NCBI GenBank assembly: GCA_035570275.1 | Contig: DATMNI010000117.1 | Coordinates: 28,896-92,895 of the forward strand | Source: DATMNI01 sp035570275 | Lineage (GTDB): Bacteria > Acidobacteriota > Terriglobia > Bryobacterales > Bryobacteraceae | Direction of reading: 5' to 3' | Length of the DNA stretch: 64,000 nucleotides | In this document: positions 17,137 through 23,829 of the stretch, piece after piece | Position numbering within the stretch: the stretch's first letter is position 1 | Layout of the letters: each line of letters opens with the position of its first letter | Position numbers and translations under genes: made by a program | The notes under the pieces: generated by a model | Told to the model about the DNA's origin: nothing | What the model saw: the letters and a program-made list of their open reading frames with translations, nothing else | The model's database searches: none

Positions 17137-18279
17137 TTACCGGCGGAGGCGTCCCAGCGCGGCGCACGCCACCCGAAATGGCCGAATGAGATAGTAGCCG
17201 GCGGAGATGGTCTCCGGGAGCTGCAGGAAGTTTACATCGGTCTGTTTCGGTTCGATGGCGCGGTGCCAAAGATACCGAAGTTTCCCCGATCCACCCTCGA
17301 TCATCCTTAAATGGAGCAGCGCTCCCGAAGGCGCGTCCTCGAATATCGCGGCGCCGCGGCGGATGTTTGACAACAAATCAGCGGCAATGCCGGCGACCGC
17401 GCTGTCCTGCTTCACCCGCTTCCAAACCTCGGGCGGGACGGGCGCCTGGAAGAGTCCGGCCGCGAGTTCCAATCCGACAGCCACCGGCCGCCAGCGGTGC
17501 GCACGTCCGGCTTCACGCAGCACATCGTCCCAATCCATGCCGCAATTGCGCACCAGGGCCGCCACATCGCAGATGGATCGGAGTGACCAGCACTCGCGTG
17601 CGGCGTGAAGCGACACGTACAGCAACAGATCCTCGCGGCAGAGCGTTCGGGCGGTGAGACCGCTGGCGCGTACGACGATGGAACGCTCCGCGGCGCGGGC
17701 GGCATCGAAGGGCAGAAAGTAGCGCGGTGAGAACTGCCAGTGCAGGTCCACTTCGCACGGCGGATTCCGCCTGCGGACGGCGATTTCGATGTCGCCGGCA
17801 AGGTCGATATTGAAACCCGGCGATTTCTTCTCGTAACCGTCCCCTTTGAGGATTTCGAGTGCGGTTACGATCTGATGATGGGGGACGAAAATGTCCAGGT
17901 CGGAGGAATCGCGCAGGGCGAGGTCCCCGTAAGCCAAATACGCCAGGGTAGGACCCTTGAAGGCGATCGCCGCCATGCCGGCAGCCTCTAACCTCCGCAG
18001 GATGCGCGAAAGTTCACCAGCCATGACGAGGCTACGTATGGCTTTGGAAGCGGCCCGGCCCCGGATGTCTGCCAAGATGGCCGGTGGCATCTGGTCCGAG
18101 GGGCATTGATACAAGATACCGGAAAGTAACGGCAGCATTCCCGCCCCGTCCGCCAAATCGACCAGCATAGGCCAGTTCAAAGAGCCAGAGAGGAGCTGAG
18201 ACAGGCGGCGGACTGCTTCCGGGGGCGCCGCGCCGCAGGCGATCAAAGCTTCGAGTTCGGGCTGGAGAACGGCCGGCAT
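17137..18279 (-). CDS. Lasso-associated nucleotidyltransferase family protein
   Basis: About 380 residues with the uncharacterised nucleotidyltransferase motif FKGPTLAYLAYGDLALRDSSDLDIFVP, where the D-L-D pair would bind catalytic metal. Homologues occur in kinase-containing lasso clusters of the paeninodin type and are thought to modify the peptide after or together with phosphorylation; the exact chemistry here is not known. ATG at 18279 is chosen because it lies 5 bases from the methyltransferase stop; the longer frame to 18339 overlaps that gene. Followed by the exporter. Confidence 0.8.
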   Translation of the reverse strand: MPAVLQPELEALIACGAAPPEAVRRLSQLLSGSLNWPMLVDLADGAGMLPLLSGILYQCPSDQMPPAILADIRGRAASKAIRSLVMAGELSRILRRLEAAGMAAIAFKGPTLAYLAYGDLALRDSSDLDIFVPHHQIVTALEILKGDGYEKKSPGFNIDLAGDIEIAVRRRNPPCEVDLHWQFSPRYFLPFDAARAAERSIVVRASGLTARTLCREDLLLYVSLHAARECWSLRSICDVAALVRNCGMDWDDVLREAGRAHRWRPVAVGLELAAGLFQAPVPPEVWKRVKQDSAVAGIAADLLSNIRRGAAIFEDAPSGALLHLRMIEGGSGKLRYLWHRAIEPKQTDVNFLQLPETISAGYYLIRPFRVACAALGRLRR

Positions 18280-18284
18280 ATCGA

Positions 18285-19421
18285 TCAGCCGGGGTACCGG
18301 ACCGAAAGTGCGGCCACGCGGTCGAGGGCGGCCTTCCAATCGCGGAAGCGGTCAGGAAACCGGAGGGCGACCTCCACGGAGATTTGCCGCAGGCTCTGGC
18401 CGGATCCGAACCTGTCCAGTATGGCGAGATCGACCGTGGCATCCTTCGTTGACGGCGGCACAAACGTGTCCGCGCCCATACGAAGGTTCGCGGCCGAGAA
18501 CGGCATGGCGAAAAATGAGCTCTGCTTCTGGTCTGTCTTGATGGAGCCGCCGGAAGAGCGGATGCAGGTGTTCCAAGTCCAGGTGTAGTCGCCACCGGCC
18601 AGATCCGCGCGGATGGCGATCCGCACACTGTCGCCCGGCTCGACGGCGATGGGCTCCAGAAGCGGGAAGAACCCCTGGCCGTAGATCGCCTTCGGCCGGC
18701 TGGGGGCATTGGAGAAGCCCACACCATCCAGGAGCACGGTATCGAACCAGAGGCAGAGGCCGTGCGCCGTGCCGGGGCGCAGTATGGGAGCTTGCCCGTG
18801 TCCTGCCACCGACGGGCTGGTCAAGTTGCGGTAGTCGACCTGGGCCCACTGCACGGGTTCGGAGACCAGTTGCTGCGGTGTGGCACGAAGCTTCTTCCAA
18901 CTATTGAGGACCATGCGCCGGCCGGCGGAGAGATCTAACCCATCCGAGTCCCAACCGCCCGTCAGTTCACCGTATGCGGCCGGGTCCTCAACCAGCGCGG
19001 CCCAGAGAGTGTCGCATTGCGGGATGAATATGCCGCCAGGTTTGAGAAAGCGCTCGCGCGCATCCGCCAAGGCCCGGAAGTTCTCGCCTAATAGCGGCAA
19101 GACGCCGCGAATATCGGAGACCACCACATCGGCCCGTTCCGGGAGTGTGACGGCTTCCGAGCAGGCGTTAATGAACTCGATCCGATCTTCCATGCCGTTG
19201 GCGCGCGCCATGGAACGGCCCACTTCGAGAGCTTCGCTGGGTTCGATGGCATAGACTTTGACTGCGCCCGACTGGACGGCAATCAAGGACATAATGCCGG
19301 CACCGGCGCCGAGATCGACTACCACGCTGCCCGGCTGGACGGATCGCTTGAGAGCTTCCGCGTAAGCACCCATTCGAACCCGGTCGGCAACCATGGAACC
19401 GTAATCAGCAAGGCTGTACAT
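18285..19421 (-). CDS. PRMT-like SAM methyltransferase in lasso operon 1
   Basis: 378 residues. Class I SAM-binding motif VVVDLGAGAGIMSLIAVQSG (about 33-52), motif II YAIEPSEALE, and a VVVSDIRGVLPLLGEN segment resembling the double-E region of protein arginine methyltransferases, followed by a beta-barrel half. The last 50 residues (DLAILDRFGSGQSLRQISVEVALRFP) look like a winged-helix PqqD-type fold, which could bind a leader peptide. The stop of the kinase and this ATG overlap as TGATG. Its presence between the kinase and nucleotidyltransferase suggests lasso-peptide methylation; the target residue cannot be told from sequence and neither core contains Arg except the second (one Arg near its end). 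Confidence 0.78.
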   Translation of the reverse strand: MYSLADYGSMVADRVRMGAYAEALKRSVQPGSVVVDLGAGAGIMSLIAVQSGAVKVYAIEPSEALEVGRSMARANGMEDRIEFINACSEAVTLPERADVVVSDIRGVLPLLGENFRALADARERFLKPGGIFIPQCDTLWAALVEDPAAYGELTGGWDSDGLDLSAGRRMVLNSWKKLRATPQQLVSEPVQWAQVDYRNLTSPSVAGHGQAPILRPGTAHGLCLWFDTVLLDGVGFSNAPSRPKAIYGQGFFPLLEPIAVEPGDSVRIAIRADLAGGDYTWTWNTCIRSSGGSIKTDQKQSSFFAMPFSAANLRMGADTFVPPSTKDATVDLAILDRFGSGQSLRQISVEVALRFPDRFRDWKAALDRVAALSVRYPG

Positions 19422-20404
19422 CAGGCGGCGGCCTCCGTAACAGTGAGTGCCCCGTAGTCTTGCAGCAGCGCATCGCAGAGGCTGCCAATGTTGGCGATCT
19501 CCTCCGGTGGATGTACGAGACGAATGGGGACGTGAGCGACCAGACGGCGGAGCACGTCAAACTCCCGGGCGCGCATTGCCGCGTCGAGCAAGTATGGCGT
19601 GTAGGTGTTGGCAGCCAGTGCCATGAACGCGTCAACGGCCGTCAACTCACGAATCTCCGGAGTGGCCCCGGGATTGCGGCTGCCGATCATGTAAACCGCT
19701 GCCAACGGAGCGGGAGTCGGATGGAACTGGGCTAGCCCGGTAAGAGCCAGATAACCCTTTCCCCAAGTGGGGGTGATTTGCGGCAGAGCTTCTTCGGAGC
19801 CGCAAAGAGCGGCTGCCGAATGAGGCCAGAGATTGATGCGCGGGTAGCCGGGCCGTACGAAAAATTCGCTGCCGCGGTCATCCAGCGCCGCCACATCCTC
19901 GGCGACGATAGCATGTCCCCGTTGCGCGAAGGCTGCGGCTGTAGTGGACTTACCAGCCCCAGGCGGTCCGCAAAATGCAACGGCGCGGCCGTCAATCATG
20001 ACCGTGCTGGCATGCAGGCAAACCACCCCACGAAGGCGCAGCACGAAACCCATTACGGGGCCGACGAGATAGGTGCAGGTATCCTCGAAACTCGAGCCTT
20101 GGGGAATGGTCGCGATTACGCGTCTCCCCTCCGGGCTCACGAGAAACTCGGTCCCATCACCGTAAGCAAAATGATAGCCGGCAGCCACGCGCCGGACGGC
20201 AATATAGTCGCCGCTGTGGACGAGGGGCCCGGACAAGTCGTGCGCGCGCAGCGCGGTCTCGAACGTCACCCTGATATCGGCACAGTCAACGGTATCGGCA
20301 CAGTCAGAAGACACCGGTGGCAAGCCGGGCAACGGAGCGTTGGCTTCGACTTGACAGCCGTATAGCAGAAATCCCGCAACGCCGGCATGGTGATATTGCT
20401 CCAT
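19421..20404 (-). CDS. HPr-kinase-like lasso tailoring kinase
   Basis: 327 residues. The C-terminal half carries HPrK-type motifs: LHASTVMIDG, Walker A GPPGAGKST (about residue 165), and VAEDVAALDDRG, followed by PGYPRINLWP. Family members in lasso clusters (PadeK, ThcoK) phosphorylate a serine at the C-terminus of the precursor. Here it begins 8 bases after the precursor gene, which ends Ser-Gln, so the penultimate Ser is a candidate, as is the terminal Ser of the second precursor. The N-terminal half has no recognised domain. Intact, in contrast to the broken copy in locus 2. Confidence 0.85.
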   Translation of the reverse strand: MEQYHHAGVAGFLLYGCQVEANAPLPGLPPVSSDCADTVDCADIRVTFETALRAHDLSGPLVHSGDYIAVRRVAAGYHFAYGDGTEFLVSPEGRRVIATIPQGSSFEDTCTYLVGPVMGFVLRLRGVVCLHASTVMIDGRAVAFCGPPGAGKSTTAAAFAQRGHAIVAEDVAALDDRGSEFFVRPGYPRINLWPHSAAALCGSEEALPQITPTWGKGYLALTGLAQFHPTPAPLAAVYMIGSRNPGATPEIRELTAVDAFMALAANTYTPYLLDAAMRAREFDVLRRLVAHVPIRLVHPPEEIANIGSLCDALLQDYGALTVTEAAA

Positions 20405-20412
20405 GGCGCCGT

Positions 20413-20598
20413 CTACTGGCTCATCATGGCGCCCATTACCGTACCGGAGTCGGGCAAGCCCATATTCCCCGAAAACTGGGTCAGCTTCGCAATGTCTCCG
20501 TAGACACGAAGCTCGGGCGAGCTATAGGGAACCCGGACATCGATGTCACCTTCTTCGAGTATCTGATCTTCTTTAGGTGTTTTATCTTTTCCAAGCAT
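20413..20598 (-). CDS. Lasso peptide precursor 1
   Basis: 61 residues, AGGAG upstream, overlapping the cyclase end by 17 bases. The leader has the RRE-recognition pattern Y25-x-x-P28-x-L30-x3-G34 and the conserved Thr at -2 (L39-T40-Q41). Predicted core begins at F42: ring FSGNMGLPD closed from the Phe amine to Asp 9, tail SGTVMGAMMSQ. An Asp exactly at core position 9 and the Thr at -2 support the boundary; an aromatic first residue is unusual but known. Penultimate Ser may be phosphorylated by the adjacent kinase. Confidence 0.88.
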   Translation of the reverse strand: MLGKDKTPKEDQILEEGDIDVRVPYSSPELRVYGDIAKLTQFSGNMGLPDSGTVMGAMMSQ

Positions 20599-22432
20599 TT
20601 GGTTTCTCCTGATATTGAAGCCAACAATTGAGTGTTGCCACTCTCAAATCAACCCACAACTGCTCGGCGGCGGCTGTGGAAGTTAGGACCGGAATTGCGT
20701 TTGGGTTAACGAAATCGTTTAAGCGTGCCCGCGGCTGGATGGGCTGGGTGAGCCCGAGCCCATGCTGTTTGAATGCCGTACGCAGCGGGTCGCCTTGCAA
20801 GAGGGTCTTCGGCCGAGTCCGCACGGGCTCCGGCACCATGCCCCGAAGCGCCAGGCGGAGGAGGTATTTATCCATGGAGAAGGGCAGCTCCGGTATGGCC
20901 ATAAGATATCGCACGAGCCGCAAATCAAAGAATGGATGGCGGTGTTCGACGGCGGCGTCCAAGCACGCAGCATCCTCCGCCTCGAACGCTGCCGGCCAGG
21001 TAACCGCGCACAAACTCCTTCGGGCCAGGGGGCGAAGTTGGTTGGTCAGGGCCGTGCGCCGATAGGTAACCGCCCGTTCGTCAAGGCGGCAACGGCGAAC
21101 AAAGTCGGCGTTCAACCAGCCCGGCAAGTCTACCCGGGGCTCCGACTGACGCCCGAGCAGATGCTGCAGGGTCGAGCGCAGCCGGAACTGCGGCAGCGTC
21201 CGAAAATCCCACATATAGCGGGCGAAGTTGAGAGCGGTATGAACCGGGGGGATCGCCTGGACGGCTGCCCAGCTCATCAAGGGTGAAACAGACAGGAGCG
21301 GATCGGCCCCATATCCGGTTAGGATAACCGGTGTTTTCGCCGCGATGCGGTGGTGGAAATCCGGCAGGAGCGGTTGGTTCCAAGGTTCCGGTATGCCGAA
21401 ATTCTCTACGCGCGCATACGGCCGGTCGCCATCGAGCGGTGTGAAAACGATGCTCATTCCAAGCGATTCGGCGACCAGGCCGGCAAAGTGGCGTTCCTCG
21501 TCGGGAATCAGCCAGTCGTATACGAGTGTGTGGGCGTGGAGTGCTGTACCAGGGCTGACCTTCCGGGCGAAAGCGGCCACGGCCGGCGAGTCCAGACCGC
21601 CGCTCATCGTCACCGCTACTCGTGCCGTGCGGAGGCGGTCGGCAGTGGCAGTTTCGAGCAAGGAGCGGAAGCCCTCCACATAATCGCGGGTGCGGCGGTA
21701 CCGGATGGGCTCGTCTTCCGGAAGCGACCAGTACCGGCGCGTGGAGACACCATTGACGGTTGCCACCAGGACATGGGCGGCCGGCAAACGGCGGATGTCG
21801 GCGAAAATAGTGGTCGCAGTGTCCTGATTGGCATCAAATAGCAGGAAATCGCCGATCGCCAGTTCGTTCAACCGATCGGAGACGGCGGGGTGAAGCCTGA
21901 TGCAGTTCAGGGTGTTGCTGAACACCAGAGTTCCGCCGTGGTGGGCGTAGAAGAACGGCTTGATGCCGAAATGGTCGCGTGCGCAGAACAGCTTGCGGGA
22001 TGGCGCGTCCCAGATGGCGAAGGCGAAATCGCCAAGAAGATGATCGACACAGGCTTCACCCCAGAGCGCATAGGCGTGCAGGATGAGCTCGTAATCCGGG
22101 CGCGCCAGGGCCGATTGCGGAAGCTCCAACTCGCGGGCCAGATCTTCACGGGCGTCGATTCGGGCGTCCGCGGTGATCCACACCTGACCGTCTATGGCCT
22201 GCCTGTCCATGCCTAGCCTATCCGTGCCTTGCCCGTACAGGGACGCGGGCTGGCGCTCGGATTCGGCTTCGAAAGTGGTCTTGAGCAGGGTATGTCCCAA
22301 AGCGACGGATGCGCCGGTCCAGACGTGCTGGCCATCCGGGCCGCGGAAGGCGAGCGAGGCTGTCATGGATTCGATGAGGGCGCGGTCCGCCGGTCGGCCG
22401 TCGAGATGGATCATGCCGGCAATGCCGCTCAT
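20582..22432 (-). CDS. Lasso cyclase 1 (asparagine-synthetase-like)
   Basis: 616 residues. N-terminal glutaminase-like domain begins MSGIAGMIH: the catalytic Cys 2 of true asparagine synthetases is Ser, so ammonia release from glutamine is not expected, as in lasso cyclases. The ATP-pyrophosphatase loop VTMSGGLDSPAVAAF (about residues 275-290) is intact and would adenylate core Asp 9 before macrolactam closure. Start overlaps the B2 stop as ATGA. Relative to cyclase 2 it carries a roughly 10-residue insertion encoded by 15-bp repeats (GQGTD/RLGMD/RQAID). Confidence 0.9.
   Translation of the reverse strand: MSGIAGMIHLDGRPADRALIESMTASLAFRGPDGQHVWTGASVALGHTLLKTTFEAESERQPASLYGQGTDRLGMDRQAIDGQVWITADARIDAREDLARELELPQSALARPDYELILHAYALWGEACVDHLLGDFAFAIWDAPSRKLFCARDHFGIKPFFYAHHGGTLVFSNTLNCIRLHPAVSDRLNELAIGDFLLFDANQDTATTIFADIRRLPAAHVLVATVNGVSTRRYWSLPEDEPIRYRRTRDYVEGFRSLLETATADRLRTARVAVTMSGGLDSPAVAAFARKVSPGTALHAHTLVYDWLIPDEERHFAGLVAESLGMSIVFTPLDGDRPYARVENFGIPEPWNQPLLPDFHHRIAAKTPVILTGYGADPLLSVSPLMSWAAVQAIPPVHTALNFARYMWDFRTLPQFRLRSTLQHLLGRQSEPRVDLPGWLNADFVRRCRLDERAVTYRRTALTNQLRPLARRSLCAVTWPAAFEAEDAACLDAAVEHRHPFFDLRLVRYLMAIPELPFSMDKYLLRLALRGMVPEPVRTRPKTLLQGDPLRTAFKQHGLGLTQPIQPRARLNDFVNPNAIPVLTSTAAAEQLWVDLRVATLNCWLQYQEKPNAWKR
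22189..22233. repeat. In-frame 15-bp repeat, three units
   Basis: Three degenerate 15-bp units (for example TGTCCATGCCTAGCC) within cyclase 1. The corresponding place in cyclase 2 has a single unit and a shorter protein, so this is an expansion. Confidence 0.75.
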
Positions 22433-22707
22433 ATTCCGGCGCTCCAGGCCAGCCGCGGAACGTCCTGGGCATTCGAGCGGCCAACCCTAGCATTCAAGCG
22501 GCCAACCCTGGCATTCCAGCGGTCAACCTCAGTATTCAAGCGGTCAAGCAGGACGGCCCCGTATTCGAACCGGGCGAGAAGCGCCCAGTCAGGAGTCTCA
22601 GCATAATGACTGAGACGCAAACCACTGAGCCCCAAACCAATGCCACGGCGAGCGCTGACAGGCCGCCACAACTCAAGGTGTGTGAGTTTACGAAGCCAGC
22701 GGCTCAC
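22429..22707 (-). pseudogene. Degenerate lasso leader peptidase (B2) of locus 1
   Basis: 92 codons against 137 in the intact paralogue at 30638-31051. Start (MSRWLRKL) and end (SNAQDVPRLAWSAGI versus SNTRYVPLLARSSGI) correspond, but the middle is lost: no catalytic Cys (VPDSTCLVRA) and no HAWLE His region. A VVCVSVI stretch matching the paralogue's LVCVSVIRL survives only in another frame near 22600, showing a frameshift. Four 21-bp repeats fill the gap. Overlap with the RRE gene (20 bases) and ATGA coupling to the cyclase remain, so it may be kept only as a translational bridge. Confidence 0.85.
22469..22552. repeat. In-frame 21-bp minisatellite, four units
   Basis: Four tandem 21-bp units starting GCATTCGAGCGGCCAACCC, encoding seven-residue repeats such as RVGRLNA within the broken peptidase. 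The homologous site in locus 2 (about 30679-30700, GTATTCGAACCGCCAACCAGG) has one unit. Confidence 0.9.
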
Positions 22708-22975
22708 GGATTCCTATCAGCCCTTCGGCCGAAAGTCTGGAGAGGAGGTCGAAAAGATCCTTCTCGCAACGCTCGGGCGTAACCTTATAGCGGGCCAGAA
22801 CCGCGTCTCGAATTGTGCGGACGGGCCTGGCGTCGGCCAACGCTTTCCAGATGAACGAGCCCAGTGGATTCAGACCGAAATAGACACCAGCATTCAGGCC
22901 TAAAATGACATGCTCGTCCCCAAGTTCGCTGGAGACCTGGTCGGGTTGCAAGTACACTATGCTCTCTAGATCCAT
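22688..22975 (-). CDS. Lasso RRE protein 1 (PqqD-like, B1)
   Basis: 95 residues, PqqD-type RRE fold: leader-binding strand and helices around DEHVILGLNAGVYFGLNPLG and helix-turn-helix ending VTPERCEKDLFDLLSRLSAEGL. It should bind the Y-x-x-P-x-L leader segment and hand it to the B2 peptidase. First gene of the operon, overlapping the degenerate B2 by 20 bases; close paralogue of the protein at 31032-31319. Its mRNA leader appears very short. Confidence 0.92.
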   Translation of the reverse strand: MDLESIVYLQPDQVSSELGDEHVILGLNAGVYFGLNPLGSFIWKALADARPVRTIRDAVLARYKVTPERCEKDLFDLLSRLSAEGLIGIREPLAS

Positions 22976-22989
22976 CTTATATGCACTCT

Positions 22990-23016
22990 ATTATACTGTA
23001 TTGTACAGTTTTTCAA
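22990..23016 (-). promoter_or_regulatory. Promoter with palindromic operator of lasso operon 1
   Basis: On the minus strand TTGAAA (23016-23011), 15-base spacer, then a perfect TATAAT (22995-22990). The spacer is a perfect inverted repeat ACTGTA-caa-TACAGT (22995-23009) lying exactly between the two boxes, the place for a repressor. The predicted RNA start is about 8 bases before the RRE ATG and no Shine-Dalgarno is visible, so the mRNA may be near-leaderless. Confidence 0.6.
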
Positions 23017-23029
23017 GGATGAATCCGAT

Positions 23030-23829
23030 TATCTATAGATAGCAGGCGTATTGCGGAAGTACTAAGTTAAGGTTAGCGACCACTCCGGCGAAACGGTCGC
23101 GGAAGCCGAGGGGGGAGCGCGAAGCGGGCCGGGCAGGCGGAGAAGTGCAGTACCTTGCCGCTGCTGAGCAGGCCGCTCCCTCGAAAGTCCGCTTGTAGAA
23201 GTTCGGCCGCGCGCCAACTCCCGGCGGGCGGATTGCCAATCCGCCGCAGCTTGCCAAGCTGCCCCACATAGCGCCACGGGCGACTTTCATCCTTCCCCCT
23301 GTGCGCCCGGCGCACATCGCGAACAGCTTTGAAAGTGAACTCCCAGAGGGCCAGGGCCGGCGCACGCAGGAGTTCGCCGGAAGGTCGTGCCCAGCCGCAG
23401 GTCCGGCCCGGGCTGAAGCGCTGAGCAGGTTCCGGGGCGGGCGCCCTGGAGCAAGAGGGGAAAACCTGGTCGTTTGAGGCGACGCCAGCGGAAGCGCCTT
23501 GGAATCTTGCTGCTAGCAAGATAGCGCGGCCTTCGACCTCAAACCGGCGAGGGCCCGTTTCTCCTTGGTGGCGTTGTCAAGCGATCGTCAATGGCGATGT
23601 AGAATTCCTCCACATCGATTATCCGGGGCTATCCGGGGACGGGTAACCGTAATAGGCCGATCTTGCGGCCATCCGAGACCGAACTCGGGTGGCGGGATAT
23701 CTTTTGCTTCGTAATGTGCGTGTAATGTAAAGATCTCGTGATTTTCCTGTCTTGTTTTCAGTAGTAATCCCGGTATTTGGACCGGCAAAGTTACGTTAGG
23801 CTCATCTTATTGGCTGATAAGGAGTCCAT
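23030..23829. other. Non-coding spacer with inverted repeats
   Basis: No gene recognised. Contains a 9-bp perfect inverted repeat GGCGGATTG-c-CAATCCGCC at 23227-23245 and, directly after, CAGCTT-gcc-AAGCTG at 23247-23261, forming two adjacent small hairpins. Long open frames on the minus strand here are compositional artefacts. The 3' end must hold the promoter of the peroxidase gene. Confidence 0.5.

Noticed and set aside
22469..22552. CRISPR-like short tandem repeats
   Set aside because: Units are contiguous without spacers and lie in frame; a minisatellite, not a CRISPR array.
23073..23519. Minus-strand open frame in the spacer after lasso operon 1
   Set aside because: Contains hairpin-forming repeats and no domain; treated as non-coding.
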